A stretch of 64,000 bases of DNA from NCBI GenBank assembly GCA_021794355.1, contig JAJYRA010000025.1, positions 1-64,000 of the forward strand, in the 5' to 3' direction. The notes under the pieces were generated by a model. It did not search any database and was not told the DNA's origin. It worked only from the letters and a program-made list of their open reading frames with translations. Shown one piece after another: positions 1 to 10,937 of the stretch; position 1 is the first letter of the stretch; each line of letters begins with the position of its first letter. A program made the translations under genes and the position numbers. The DNA comes from Thermoplasmata archaeon (lineage in GTDB: Archaea > Thermoplasmatota > Thermoplasmata > Thermoplasmatales > Thermoplasmataceae).

Positions 1-117
1 TACAACATAATAAAAAAAGCAATCCCTGAAGCGTTTGTGAACGGGATAGAGGGTACTGGGTTGTATCCACGAAGTTTAAGCATCAAACAGATGATAACTT
101 CCAAAGGTTTGTGTTAA
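1..117 (+). CDS. C-terminal fragment of an ORF truncated by the window edge (YNIIKKAIPEAFVNGIEGTGLYPRSLSIKQMITSKGLC*), function unknown
   Basis: Open frame 1 from base 1 to TAA at 115-117; followed by non-coding sequence. Confidence 0.3.
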   Translation, partial: YNIIKKAIPEAFVNGIEGTGLYPRSLSIKQMITSKGLC

Positions 118-299
118 CAGGGTTAACGGAAATCACAACCTTAAGCAATACCCTGAGAAAAAAAGCATACCTTATTCTCACCTTCATTCATTATGGCTTG
201 AAACTGGAAATTCAGTTGGAAATGCTATAACGTTATCGGGAAACCTGAAAGGAAAAATTGTAAAAATAGCCTGCTATAGTATAAATACGGTATTGTATT

Positions 300-707
300 T
301 TGCTTCATATGGACACCAATTCAAGACTGAATACACTTATTAATTCTGACAATTACATGAAAACGTTTCAGATTGAAGTTTTGAATGAAACACCCGGGAC
401 TGTAAGTCTGAAAGTTATGCTGGAAGATAGGCATATGAGAAGTGGAAATGTTGTGAACGGAGGTATCATGGCAGGATTGTTTGATATTGCCGGCGCACTT
501 TCTATTTTTACTATTCCTGAGGTTATGAATGCATTTACAATTTCGCTGAACGTGAATTTTCTTGAACCCCTAAGTGGTGAATATTGCATCCTCAAATCAA
601 GCATAAGGAGAGTGGGGGGAAAGCACGCGTTTATAGAGATGGAGAATATTGATAAGAATGGAAAGGTGGCTGCAACTGCCCACGGAATCTGGGCCATAGT
701 GAGGTAA
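300..707 (+). CDS. PaaI-type hotdog-fold thioesterase
   Basis: ORF; hotdog pattern 'VVNGGIMAGLFDIAGALSI...FLEPLSGEYCILKSSIRRVGGKHAFIEMEN'. Confidence 0.75.
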   Translation: MLHMDTNSRLNTLINSDNYMKTFQIEVLNETPGTVSLKVMLEDRHMRSGNVVNGGIMAGLFDIAGALSIFTIPEVMNAFTISLNVNFLEPLSGEYCILKSSIRRVGGKHAFIEMENIDKNGKVAATAHGIWAIVR

Positions 708-714
708 TTAGGGG

Positions 715-1872
715 ATGGATAATAAATTGCTTTCGGGAATGAATATCGTGATGATTGTCAGCGGAAGCATATCTGCTTACAGAACACCAGATATAGTGAG
801 AGATCTCATAAAGAGTGGTGCATCTGTAAGGGTGATCCTGTCAAAAGCAGCCTCAAGAATAATAGGAAAACAGGCTCTGGAGTGGGCATCTGAACAGTCC
901 GTTATTGAAGAACTGACTGGAAATATGGAGCACATAAACCTCTTTGCGGAAAACAGGGAGAAAACTGTTCTTCTCGTGTGTCCAGCGACATACAATATGG
1001 TAGGAAAGATGGCCAACGGAATAGCAGATGATCCTTCAGGAACCGTGTTCGCAAATGCCATAGGTTCCCATATAAACACGGTAATTGTTCCAGCTATGCA
1101 TATGGAAATGTATGATAATCCAATAATGGGAAAGAATTTGAAAATTCTGGAAGAACTTGGCGTGAAAATAGTGTCACCAAGGATTGAAGATGGAAAGGCC
1201 AAAATTATGTGGTCCGATGAGATAATCGACACGATCCTTAGAAAAAAATCGAGAGGAAAGACAATTCTTATAATTTCAGGAAGGAGTGATGTGAAAATTG
1301 ATCCGGTAAGATCTCTGGTGAACAGGAGCACAGGTTACACTGGTGTTTGCATGGCCAGAGAAGCATACAGGAATGGTTATGATAATATCATATACCTTGG
1401 AAATTCTGATTACAGGATACCACACTACTGTGAATACATAAATTGTAGTGAGACGGATGATTTTTACTCAAAGGCAGAGCTTATAATAAGGAGCAGAAAA
1501 ATAGATCTCATAACAATTCCAGCAGCACTTTCAGACTTCTCAATCACACCATCTGAAAAAAAGATAAAGAGTGATTTTGCGGTTGAGATTCCCTTGAATA
1601 TAAGGGAAAAACTGATTGACTTGGTTGTAAAGATCATGAAGGAACTCAACCTAAAGGTCCCCATAATAAGATTCAAGCTCACCGACGAAGAATATTCACC
1701 AAAGGATCGTGGCCAGATTACAGTCGTAGATAACGCATCTGAAAACCCCTTCGGCATAAGGGAGAACAGGTATACCATATATGATGGAAATAAAAGACTG
1801 TTGGAACGGACCATGACCAAGGAGGAACTTGCGTCCATTCTGTTGAGGATAGGTGAGGATACCGGTGAGTGA
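715..1872 (+). CDS. coaBC: Bifunctional phosphopantothenoylcysteine decarboxylase/phosphopantothenate-cysteine ligase-like protein
   Basis: N-terminal flavoprotein motif 'IVMIVSGSISAYRTPDIVRDL', 'CPATYNMVGKMANGIADD'; C-terminal CoaB-like half. Confidence 0.8.
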   Translation: MDNKLLSGMNIVMIVSGSISAYRTPDIVRDLIKSGASVRVILSKAASRIIGKQALEWASEQSVIEELTGNMEHINLFAENREKTVLLVCPATYNMVGKMANGIADDPSGTVFANAIGSHINTVIVPAMHMEMYDNPIMGKNLKILEELGVKIVSPRIEDGKAKIMWSDEIIDTILRKKSRGKTILIISGRSDVKIDPVRSLVNRSTGYTGVCMAREAYRNGYDNIIYLGNSDYRIPHYCEYINCSETDDFYSKAELIIRSRKIDLITIPAALSDFSITPSEKKIKSDFAVEIPLNIREKLIDLVVKIMKELNLKVPIIRFKLTDEEYSPKDRGQITVVDNASENPFGIRENRYTIYDGNKRLLERTMTKEELASILLRIGEDTGE

Positions 1873-2623
1873 AATTAATATTTCAGCATATCAACTTCAA
1901 ATCACTAAAAAGGAGGATTTCCTCAAGCAATCAGATGAACTTTTAGATGATTTCCCCAGGAAGGGCTTTGTTATATTTCCTGAAAGATTTTTACTGGATA
2001 CCATAGGTGAAGATGAGGATCGGGATATATTCCAATTTCTGAAAGACCTTTCACAGAGAGTAACACTCATTGCAGGTTCCCTTCTTGTAAGGGAAAATGA
2101 CAGGATATACAACAGATCATACGTTTTCCATCTGGGCAAGACTGTAGGGTATCAGGATAAGATCGTGCCCTTTAGCAGGGAAAGAGGACGGATTACTCCG
2201 GGAAGAACAATAAAGATTTTTTCCAGCGAAAAGCTATGCTTTGCAGTTCCCGTATGCTATGATCTCGATTTTCCATTTTTTTCCAAACTCAGTGCGGTTC
2301 ATGGCGCAAGATTCATTTTTAATCCATCCCTCATAAGAAGGGATTTCCACGAAGAATGGCATCAATATATGATCACCAGAGCCCTGGAAAACAGAATTTC
2401 CCTGGTATCGGTAAATTCAACAACGGATATATTCAACGGGGATTCCATTTATGTTGAAACATATGAGGAAGATGAAGGTGTGAGGATAAGGAAAACAATA
2501 ATGGGAAGGAATAAGAAAAAAACATTTAAATTCTCCCTTGGGAATATTTCAGATAAATTCATGCAGAGAATTGCTGAAGATCCTGGTGTTTATTCATTCC
2601 CTGTTAAGAAAATCTTCTATTGA
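1853..2623 (+). CDS. Carbon-nitrogen hydrolase family protein (nitrilase superfamily)
   Basis: 'VIFPERFLLD', 'DKIVPFSRERGRITPG', 'VPVCYDLDFPFFSK' nitrilase motifs; overlaps the end of coaBC, start may be GTG at 1853 or 1865. Confidence 0.75.
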   Translation: MRIPVSEINISAYQLQITKKEDFLKQSDELLDDFPRKGFVIFPERFLLDTIGEDEDRDIFQFLKDLSQRVTLIAGSLLVRENDRIYNRSYVFHLGKTVGYQDKIVPFSRERGRITPGRTIKIFSSEKLCFAVPVCYDLDFPFFSKLSAVHGARFIFNPSLIRRDFHEEWHQYMITRALENRISLVSVNSTTDIFNGDSIYVETYEEDEGVRIRKTIMGRNKKKTFKFSLGNISDKFMQRIAEDPGVYSFPVKKIFY

Positions 2624-3301
2624 TCTGCATACTTCGTCACTTGAAGAAATATGAGGAGTGTGTGTCCCGCTCTGGATCAATTTAAGAGTTGAATCCGGAA
2701 TTAACTGGCTCATCCGTACTCCATATTCAGATGGGATCATATGGTCATTCATCCCCCAGATTATAAGAGTTCTTTTGGTTATTTTTTCGAGTTGATCCTC
2801 TGAAATTTTATAGGTTTTACCTGAATTATTTTCAACGATTTTCCTCATTATTCTCATGTCATTTTTTGGGCTCACCCTTTCCAGTCTTTCAAGAAACTTT
2901 TCCACTGTCTCCTGCCCCTGATCTCCCACGGTAAGGTTGGTTCCCGCGCTATCCATCAGAACAAGTCCCAGTGAATTTTTGAATGTAGTTTCATAGGACA
3001 ATGCAACCCACCCGCCATAGGAATTTCCTCCAACAAAAAAATCCTTAAGATTTAACAAACGCATTAACTCGTTAATCATTCTTGCCTGATCACTGATCCT
3101 TATGTCATCAGGTTTTGCTGACCTTCCATGACCCAGGAGATCTGGAAAAACCAGACCAATATCATCATCCAAGCATGATGAGATCTTCATAAAATTATTA
3201 CCGACACCACCAAGACCGTGAAGAAGCACGAGATATTTCTTTCCTTTCCTCAATAGAAAAGATACCTTCCCATATGAGGTTTCGACGGTATTTCTATTCA
3301 T
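2594..3301 (-). CDS. Alpha/beta hydrolase
   Basis: 'LVLLHGLGGVGNNF', 'GGNSYGGWVAL' nucleophile elbow, C-terminal 'GTHTPHIS'. Confidence 0.8.
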   Translation of the reverse strand: MNRNTVETSYGKVSFLLRKGKKYLVLLHGLGGVGNNFMKISSCLDDDIGLVFPDLLGHGRSAKPDDIRISDQARMINELMRLLNLKDFFVGGNSYGGWVALSYETTFKNSLGLVLMDSAGTNLTVGDQGQETVEKFLERLERVSPKNDMRIMRKIVENNSGKTYKISEDQLEKITKRTLIIWGMNDHMIPSEYGVRMSQLIPDSTLKLIQSGTHTPHISSSDEVCRSIEDFLNRE

Positions 3302-3421
3302 ATAATAACCTTATGGCATACTGGTCTTAAAATGTGCCAAAATTAAATACTTATATTTATTCATAAAAATAATTTAACGTCACCGGAGAACATCATGTCA
3401 TAATTACCTAAAATTTTAAAT

Positions 3422-6124
3422 ATGGTAAAGTATGGTTCAAGCGTGGCAACCCAAAGAAAATATATTTATAAATTTGAGGAAGGAAGCAAGGAAATGACCT
3501 CCATTCTTGGAGGCAAGGGGGCTGGTCTGGCAGAAATGAAAAGGCTTGGACTCAATGTTCCAGATGGCTTCATCATAACAACTGAAGCATGTATAGCATA
3601 TCAGAAAGGGAACAAATTTCCTGATGGTCTAACTGCATCCATAAAAGAGAACATGAAATCTCTTGAGGAAAAGACGGGAAAAATTTTTGGAAGCGACAAA
3701 ATTCCACTGTTGGTTTCGGTAAGATCCGGTGCCCCCGTAAGCATGCCCGGAATGATGGATACAATTCTGAACGTCGGGATGAATGATCAATCACTTAAGG
3801 CTCTTCACAGTTCAACAAAAAATGAAAGGTTCGCCATTGATTCCTATCGCAGGTTGAAACAGATGTTTGGGAATGTTGTTTTCAATATTCCCCACGAAGA
3901 TTTTGAGGAGATTATAGAGGAGATCAAGGAAAAACATGGGAAAAAGTTTGACACGGAACTCACTGCGGACCAATTGAAGAAGATTGCAGATGTCTTTGAT
4001 TCAGTGTATGAAAAATATGGGAAAAAATTCCCCCAGGACCCTGAGAAACAATTGATGCTTGCGGTGGAGGCTGTGTTCAACTCCTGGAATTCACCAAGAG
4101 CTGTGGCATACAGAGAGATAAACCATATTGACAATAATCTCGGAACAGCAGTGAACGTAGTTTCCATGGTATTTGGGAATATGGGCGATGATTCCGCAAC
4201 CGGAGTGGCTTTCACGAGAAATCCAAATACTGGTGAAAAGGAGTTATTCGGTGAATACCTCCTCAATGCCCAGGGGGAGGATGTTGTGGCCGGTATCAGG
4301 ACACCAAGGAAAATATCGGATCTGAAGAGGCAGATGCCTGAAGCCTATGAGGATTTTTTAAAATCTGCTGATATTCTGGAGAAGAATTATCGAGATATGC
4401 AGGACATGGAATTTACCATAGAGAAGGGAAAATTCTTCATGTTGCAGACCAGAAATGGAAAGAGGAGTGCAAGGGCCACGGTGAGGATAGCTGTGGAGAT
4501 GGCAAAGGAAGGGCTCATAACCATGGAAGAGGCTGTGATGAGGGTGAAACCGGAAACCCTTGATATTCTTTTTCATCCTCAGGTAAAAAAGAGCGGGAAA
4601 GAAAAGGTTTTGGGACATGGGCTTGCAGCCTCTCCCGGAGCTGCAATCGGACAGATTGTTTTCTCATCTGACAGAGCTGTGGAACTATCCAGAGAAAAGA
4701 AGAAGGTGATACTTGTGAGACCGGAAACAACGGCTGATGATGTCAGGGGTATGGCAGCCTCTGAAGGTTTTCTCACACAGAAGGGGGGAATGACATCCCA
4801 CGCGGCAGTGGTTGCCAGGGCCATGGGAAAGCCTGCAGTCGTTGGTGTGGAATCAATGAAAGTAAACGTGAGGGAAAGATCCCTTACCATAGATGGTTCC
4901 ATTCTTAGGGAGGGAGAAATTATAACTGTTGATGGAACCAATGGGGAATTCCTTCTGGGAGTCACTGATCTGGAAGAGGCACAGGTTGGAGAGCATATAG
5001 AAATTTTACTCAAATGGTCTGATTCCTTCAGAAGACTGGGAATAAGGGCTAATGCTAATACACCAGAGGAAGCCATACTGGCAAGGAAGAATGGCGGAAA
5101 GGGCATAGGACTGGCAAGAACTGAAAGAATGTTCCTGGGTAATGATAGAATAGATATAATGCGATCCATGATCATGAGCAAGAATACTGAGGACAGGCAA
5201 TTTTACCTTACAAAGCTTCTCCCCATGCAGATATCTGATTTTACAGAGTTCTTTAGAACAATGGAGGGTTTTCCAGTGATCATAAGGCTCCTTGATCCTC
5301 CACTACACGAATTTCTACCGGACAAGGAGGAGGTGTTGAACAGGATTTATTCCATGAAACTGAATCTTATCCGTTCCGGTGATTTGAAGGAAATTGATGA
5401 CATAATGAACAGGATAAACAGGGAGAATGAAATGCTCACAGTAATAAGATCACTGGAGGAATTCAATCCCATGTTGGGTTTCAGGGGGTGCAGACTTGGT
5501 ATAAGTTTCCCGGAGATATACGAGATGCAGGTACGTGCCATAATGAGGGCAGCCATAAATGTGATCAGGGAAGGAAAGACCATCATTCCTGAAATCATGA
5601 TTCCCCTCGTGGGAACTGAAAGAGAACTGGCTGTACTGAGGGAAAGACTTGAAATAATCGCCAGGGATGAAATAGGGCACTTTCAGGTGAAATACAAGTT
5701 CGGTACAATGATTGAAATACCAAGAGCCTGCCTTGTGGCCGATAAAATAGCAAAGAGTGCAGATTTCTTTTCCTTCGGGACAAACGATCTGACACAGATG
5801 ACTTTTGGATATAGCAGGGATGACGCGGAGGGAAAGTTCATGTCAAAGTATCTCGAGGAGAAGATCTTGAGTAACGATCCATTCAGGTCCGTGGACATCG
5901 AGGGTGTGGGCGAACTGATGAAAATTGCTCTGGAAAGGGGAAAGAAAGGTAACAAAGAACTGGAAGTTGGTATCTGCGGAGAACAGGGTGGAGACCCTGA
6001 AACCATAGAATTCTGTCACAGGATTGGGCTTGATTATGTCTCGGCCTCGCCTTTCAGGATACCCATTGCCAGACTATCTGCTGCAAGGGCTGCCCTAACT
6101 GAGAGAGGCCCTAGAAAGGCATAA
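3422..6124 (+). CDS. ppdK: Pyruvate, phosphate dikinase
   Basis: 900 aa; 'GGKGAGLAEMKRLGLNVPDGF', 'GGMTSHAAVVARAMGKPAVVG', 'FSFGTNDLTQMTFGYSRDD', 'GICGEQGGDP'. Confidence 0.97.
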   Translation: MVKYGSSVATQRKYIYKFEEGSKEMTSILGGKGAGLAEMKRLGLNVPDGFIITTEACIAYQKGNKFPDGLTASIKENMKSLEEKTGKIFGSDKIPLLVSVRSGAPVSMPGMMDTILNVGMNDQSLKALHSSTKNERFAIDSYRRLKQMFGNVVFNIPHEDFEEIIEEIKEKHGKKFDTELTADQLKKIADVFDSVYEKYGKKFPQDPEKQLMLAVEAVFNSWNSPRAVAYREINHIDNNLGTAVNVVSMVFGNMGDDSATGVAFTRNPNTGEKELFGEYLLNAQGEDVVAGIRTPRKISDLKRQMPEAYEDFLKSADILEKNYRDMQDMEFTIEKGKFFMLQTRNGKRSARATVRIAVEMAKEGLITMEEAVMRVKPETLDILFHPQVKKSGKEKVLGHGLAASPGAAIGQIVFSSDRAVELSREKKKVILVRPETTADDVRGMAASEGFLTQKGGMTSHAAVVARAMGKPAVVGVESMKVNVRERSLTIDGSILREGEIITVDGTNGEFLLGVTDLEEAQVGEHIEILLKWSDSFRRLGIRANANTPEEAILARKNGGKGIGLARTERMFLGNDRIDIMRSMIMSKNTEDRQFYLTKLLPMQISDFTEFFRTMEGFPVIIRLLDPPLHEFLPDKEEVLNRIYSMKLNLIRSGDLKEIDDIMNRINRENEMLTVIRSLEEFNPMLGFRGCRLGISFPEIYEMQVRAIMRAAINVIREGKTIIPEIMIPLVGTERELAVLRERLEIIARDEIGHFQVKYKFGTMIEIPRACLVADKIAKSADFFSFGTNDLTQMTFGYSRDDAEGKFMSKYLEEKILSNDPFRSVDIEGVGELMKIALERGKKGNKELEVGICGEQGGDPETIEFCHRIGLDYVSASPFRIPIARLSAARAALTERGPRKA

Positions 6125-6131
6125 TCCAGAA

Positions 6132-6851
6132 CTATAACTGCAGATCTGAAAACTCGCATCCCCTGTCTGTTAAAAACGTATCAATATTCAATTTTTTAAG
6201 CAGGTCAAGTTCATTCCTTTCGTTTATGATCCATGGAATTATTTTTCTACCCAATTTCCCAATGTCTGAGTATTTATCCATTTTCAGAATGGAAAACTCG
6301 GGCATTATGTAATCTATAAATCCAGGAACACGGGATTTTAGCATGCTATCAACCATGATCTTAGTTTCCTCCGCAATATCCAGTCCAGTCTTGTAGGAAA
6401 TATTCATCTCCTTCATTTCCCTGATTGCAACCACGTCAAAGGAGATTAAAACAATATTCTGCTTGCCGAAATTTTGAAGAACATTATGGGTTGCTATCTC
6501 CAACCCTTCGTTTATTCTATCCCCTCTCTCGTCTCTTGTTTTCATCTCGATGAAAATCTTCATCTCCGGGAATTTCTTAAGAACATCGTCCAGTAGGGGT
6601 ATTTCCTGATCTCCTCCAAAAATTTTTTTCTTTTTGATTTCGCTGTAGGAAAAGTCGCTTATCTGACCGTCCATACCGAGAATTCTCTGGGTGCTTGAAT
6701 CGTGAAATACTACTACCCGGTTGTCCCCTGTTATCTGGATGTCTAACTCTATACCATACAGCCCGCATCTTCTCGCTTCCATAAAAGACTTAATGCTGTT
6801 TTCAGGAAATAATTGGGGAACTCCCCGGTGACCGATGATATTGAAACCCAT
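6132..6851 (-). CDS. Glycerophosphodiester phosphodiesterase
   Basis: 'IGHRGVPQLFPENSIKSFMEA...GIELDIQITGDNRVVVFHD' GDPD signature. Confidence 0.9.
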   Translation of the reverse strand: MGFNIIGHRGVPQLFPENSIKSFMEARRCGLYGIELDIQITGDNRVVVFHDSSTQRILGMDGQISDFSYSEIKKKKIFGGDQEIPLLDDVLKKFPEMKIFIEMKTRDERGDRINEGLEIATHNVLQNFGKQNIVLISFDVVAIREMKEMNISYKTGLDIAEETKIMVDSMLKSRVPGFIDYIMPEFSILKMDKYSDIGKLGRKIIPWIINERNELDLLKKLNIDTFLTDRGCEFSDLQL

Positions 6852-6877
6852 TATTCCCCTATTAGCATGAACTTAAA

Positions 6878-8293
6878 ATGTTTTATCCTGACATGTTATC
6901 CCTTTTCATGGCAGGAATGTTTCCTAAATCCTTTGGAGTGATGGAAAGGAGAGAGTGGATTGATCACTCACAGGATGCAGTATACGACGTGGCGATTGTT
7001 GGCGGAGGTATAACGGGAGCAGGCATTGCCAATATACTCTCACAGAATGGGTTGAAGATCATACTCCTGGAAAAGGGGGACTTTGCCTCGGGTACAAGCT
7101 CCGGATCCTCAAAGCTAATCCATGGAGGCTTACGTTATCTGGCCAATCTTCATTTAAGGGAGGTAAGAACACTTCTCAAGGAGAGAAACTATCTGTCAAA
7201 AAATACGGACATTGTAAAGTTCATGAATTTTAGGATACTCATCGATCCCTATTCATGGAAAAGAGAAACCATGAGACTGGGATTGATCACATATAACGTT
7301 TTGAGTGGAAATCCTGAATTCCCAAGAATGAAAAGGAATAGTGGAGAATATGGTTCAGAAGTTAGGGGTTATTTCACCTACAGGGATGCCTGGTCGGATG
7401 ATTGCAGGCTAACCATATACAACATATTATCAGCGGTTAATGCCGGGGCCAGGTGCCTTAATTATGCCAGGGTAGTCAGTATAAAAAACGAAGGTAATAC
7501 CATTAGAATTGATGCTGAAGATAGCGTGGATAAAAGAAAATTTTCAGTTACAGCAAGATATGGCATCAATGCTGCAGGACCATGGTCAAAAAAGGTATAC
7601 GATTTGTCTGAAGGAAAAAATGATATTTCGCTCAAGTTGAGCAAGGGTGTTCATATTGTTGTTCCAGCTGAGAAGGCAAAAACTCAAAGTGCCATTGTAT
7701 TCAGATCCCATCTGGATCAAAGACAGATGTTTATCATACCACGTGGAGAGGTAACAATAATAGGAACAACAGATAAATTCCTTAATGATCCTGATGATTT
7801 TAGTGTTTCTGAAGAGGATGTGAATTATATAGTAAGTAGCGCAAGAAGGATATTCCCCTCACTTTCAGAGGAGGACGTAACCTATTCCTACGCTGGCATA
7901 AGGCCACTCTTTGGAAATGGGGATGATCCTGGATCAATCTCAAGGGGATTTGTAATCAGGGAATCGGAAAGGATGATACATATATTTGGAGGAAAACTAA
8001 CAGATTACAGATATGCTGCAAGGAGGGTTGCTTCCATCTACGGGAAAAAGACTGACCTGAAACTTAGAATAAGAAGTATGCCTCTGGTAAATTATTCAAG
8101 ACCTCATATTAGTGGAAAAGAGTTGTACCTCTATGAGATGAATCATGAATGTGCCCTTTACCCGGAGGACATAGTGAGGAGAAGAGAAGCGTTTGACGTT
8201 TACAGGAAGGATAGGGGAAACTCTGAACTTGATCTCATCAATTCCCTGTTCGAGGATAGGGAAAATGCCCATGTCATTTCTCCTAAATCATAG
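6878..8293 (+). CDS. glpA: Glycerol-3-phosphate dehydrogenase (FAD)
   Basis: 'DVAIVGGGITGAGIANILSQNGLKIILLEKGDFASGTSSGSSKLIHGGLRYL'. Confidence 0.92.
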   Translation: MFYPDMLSLFMAGMFPKSFGVMERREWIDHSQDAVYDVAIVGGGITGAGIANILSQNGLKIILLEKGDFASGTSSGSSKLIHGGLRYLANLHLREVRTLLKERNYLSKNTDIVKFMNFRILIDPYSWKRETMRLGLITYNVLSGNPEFPRMKRNSGEYGSEVRGYFTYRDAWSDDCRLTIYNILSAVNAGARCLNYARVVSIKNEGNTIRIDAEDSVDKRKFSVTARYGINAAGPWSKKVYDLSEGKNDISLKLSKGVHIVVPAEKAKTQSAIVFRSHLDQRQMFIIPRGEVTIIGTTDKFLNDPDDFSVSEEDVNYIVSSARRIFPSLSEEDVTYSYAGIRPLFGNGDDPGSISRGFVIRESERMIHIFGGKLTDYRYAARRVASIYGKKTDLKLRIRSMPLVNYSRPHISGKELYLYEMNHECALYPEDIVRRREAFDVYRKDRGNSELDLINSLFEDRENAHVISPKS

Positions 8294-8467
8294 GAGTAGG
8301 AAATTTTCCGATCCTGCAAAACTATTAAGTGCTCCATAAATAAGCAAAAATGGAGTCCTTGAAAGCATTACCTATCATGGTGATTTATTCTCGTACACGA
8401 TTGAAATAATCCCTCCCCTGTCAGGATGATGGAAAATTATTCTGGTGACTTCTCCCTCCTTACCTTA

Positions 8468-9922
8468 TTAATTCTGGAAAAGCTGGTAATTCGGTGGCTC
8501 TGATACAACCCTTATATCGTGTGGATGACTCTCAGTAAGTCCGTTATTTGTTATCTTAACAAAGAATGTATTTTCCTTGAGTTCCTTGATATTTTTGCAG
8601 CCAGCATATCCCATTCCTGCCCGGATTCCTCCCGTTAACTGGTAAACAACCTCTTCCACCCTTCCCCTGTACGGTACTGCACCTTCAACGCCCTCAGCCA
8701 CAAACTTGCTTCCTGAGAATTTCCCATATCTGTCTGAACCCTTACTGAGGGCCCCCATTGATCCCATTCCACGGTAAGTCTTGTATTTCCTCCCATTGAT
8801 GATCATTTCTCCACCCGGGCTCTCATCTGTGCCTGCAAGAAGAGAACCAAGCATGACACAGTCCGCACCGGCACCTATGGCTTTTACAATATCTCCTGAA
8901 AAACGAATGCCTCCATCTGCTATGACGGGAATATTATGCCTGGATGCTACATCTGCAGCATCACTTATAGCCGTAACCTGTGGCACTCCTATTCCTGCAA
9001 CAACTCTTGTGGTACATATGGACCCTGGCCCTATTCCAACCTTTAAGCCGTCCACATCGCATGCAATGAGATCTTCTGCTGCATCTGCAGTCGCAATATT
9101 TCCGACCACTATGTCCACCGTTAGCTCCTTTTTTAACTTCTTAATTGCAGTTAGAACATTTTCATTGTGTGCATGAGCCGTATCAATGACTATTACATCG
9201 GCACCCTCCTTTTCCATGAGTAGTGCACGATCCAGATCAAATGGTCCCACTGCAGCCCCAACCATGAGTTGCCCCTCCTCATCCCTTGAGGCAAGGGGAA
9301 ACTTATGCCTGGTGGTGATATCCTTTGATGTGATCAGACCCACAACCTTCATGTTATTATCAACCAGTGGCAACTTTTCCACCCTGTTGTTATATAACAT
9401 TCTTCTTGCTTCTTCTGGATCAATGTTATCACTTGCATAAATCACGTCCTTTGTCATGATATCTTTGACCTTTCCCTCTGTCCTTTCCGCAAATTCCAGA
9501 TCCCTCTTTGTTACGATTCCCACAAGTTTCTCACCCAGTACCACCGGAAATCCGGCTATGCCCTTAGATTCCATAATATTTTTTGCAACGCTTATGGGTG
9601 TATCCAAGTCTATGGTATGCACGTTTCTTATTATGAGGGATTCTGCCCTTTTTACCTTTCTGATCATGGTTGCCTCTTCGTTTCTTGACATATTTCTATG
9701 AATGATTCCCAGTCCTCCAATCCTGGCCATTGCAACGGCCATCTCCCACTCCGTAACAGTATCCATGGGAGATGATGTTATGGGAGAGTTGAGCCTAATT
9801 TTCTTTGAAAAAACACTCTTAATATCGGTTTCCCTTGGCTCTATGGGTGATCTTCTTGGCATAACCAGAACGTCATCAAAAGTAAGACCCTCTTTTGCTT
9901 TAGAAAGCTTTTCTGTATACAT
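8468..9922 (-). CDS. guaB: Inosine-5'-monophosphate dehydrogenase
   Basis: 484 aa; CBS pair and 'GPGSICTTRVVAGIGVPQ', 'YRGMGSMGALSKGS'. Confidence 0.97.
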   Translation of the reverse strand: MYTEKLSKAKEGLTFDDVLVMPRRSPIEPRETDIKSVFSKKIRLNSPITSSPMDTVTEWEMAVAMARIGGLGIIHRNMSRNEEATMIRKVKRAESLIIRNVHTIDLDTPISVAKNIMESKGIAGFPVVLGEKLVGIVTKRDLEFAERTEGKVKDIMTKDVIYASDNIDPEEARRMLYNNRVEKLPLVDNNMKVVGLITSKDITTRHKFPLASRDEEGQLMVGAAVGPFDLDRALLMEKEGADVIVIDTAHAHNENVLTAIKKLKKELTVDIVVGNIATADAAEDLIACDVDGLKVGIGPGSICTTRVVAGIGVPQVTAISDAADVASRHNIPVIADGGIRFSGDIVKAIGAGADCVMLGSLLAGTDESPGGEMIINGRKYKTYRGMGSMGALSKGSDRYGKFSGSKFVAEGVEGAVPYRGRVEEVVYQLTGGIRAGMGYAGCKNIKELKENTFFVKITNNGLTESHPHDIRVVSEPPNYQLFQN

Positions 9923-10157
9923 GTTGTGGATAGAAGAGAGACATATTTAAATATTTATAATGACCTTTTGGGATTTGCAAATTTCTTCCATTCCTAAGTC
10001 CATTATGCATTGAGGGATATTTCCGGAAATCTAAATGATTGTTCCCTGGGAATATCATTCAACCTTTATGTTATCCATTTCATTTAACAATACACCGGAT
10101 TTTCCATACTAACTATTAAATTTTAAAACCCTGATTATTTTTTAAATCCGTACTCTT

Positions 10158-10937
10158 TTATTTTTTTAAAGTTTTTTCATTTATGTCTTGAAGAAATATA
10201 TCATTAGCGATCTCATTGAACATTTCCGAATATATTCCTACTTCCTTTTTCATTATATCGTTAAAATCGTAGGTAATTGCGTTGTAGTAATCCCTTAATA
10301 TGGATTTACTCATGTTGTGATCTGAGGATATCGCATCAATATGTCTAGTAATAAACCATTTTTCAAGATTCTTTAATTCCTTTAGATTTGGGTCATACTC
10401 CGTCTCCTTAAGGCTCACTGTAACTGCATATATGGAATACAAATCAAATATCTTGGAAATCATGTGCGTGATGTCAAATATTATTCTCAAATCTGTTTTA
10501 TAAACGTCCAGAGCATTATTCCCTATTACTAGGGCAAACTGCTCTTCCTGTAACAGATCTTCTGCCTTTCCTGAATCATTTCTAATGAGAACGGAGTTTG
10601 GGAACAGTTTATTCAGGATCAATTTTAGATAGAATGCAGTTGTTTCTGTTTCAGAGGTTACAGCGACCCTCATGCCTGGAAAAGGATCTTCACCCCTGGA
10701 TATGAGGAGATTGGAATTTGAATGGCCTTTTCCAGATATTGTGGGGGCATCAAGAATTTTAAGGGTGTCCCTATTCTTAAAATAATCCACCAACGATATC
10801 ATGGAATAGTCTACTTTTCCCTTTAAAACATCCTCGAGATTTTCTCTTGTGCTCCCCCTTGTTATGTTAAACTTGTTTCTGCCTCCATAATACAGCGGGT
10901 CACTGTGAATAAGATTGATTATTCTGAAGCTTTTCAA
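10158..10937 (-). CDS. mqnA: MqnA/MqnD-family protein (chorismate dehydratase-like, futalosine menaquinone pathway)
   Basis: Periplasmic-binding-like sequence overlapping the mqnE-like gene by 4 bp; context of futalosine radical SAM genes. Confidence 0.7.
   Translation of the reverse strand: MKSFRIINLIHSDPLYYGGRNKFNITRGSTRENLEDVLKGKVDYSMISLVDYFKNRDTLKILDAPTISGKGHSNSNLLISRGEDPFPGMRVAVTSETETTAFYLKLILNKLFPNSVLIRNDSGKAEDLLQEEQFALVIGNNALDVYKTDLRIIFDITHMISKIFDLYSIYAVTVSLKETEYDPNLKELKNLEKWFITRHIDAISSDHNMSKSILRDYYNAITYDFNDIMKKEVGIYSEMFNEIANDIFLQDINEKTLKK

Noticed and set aside
777-1838. Minus-strand ORFs of 184 and 124 aa opposite coaBC
   Set aside because: Reverse-complement shadow of a well-supported gene.
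3573-6006. Multiple minus-strand ORFs of 64-200 aa
   Set aside because: Antisense to ppdK, which is unambiguous; typical reverse-frame artefacts.
8781-9950. Four consecutive plus-strand ORFs (131, 84, 81, 82 aa)
   Set aside because: Antisense shadows of guaB on the minus strand; hydrophobic low-complexity translations without family features.
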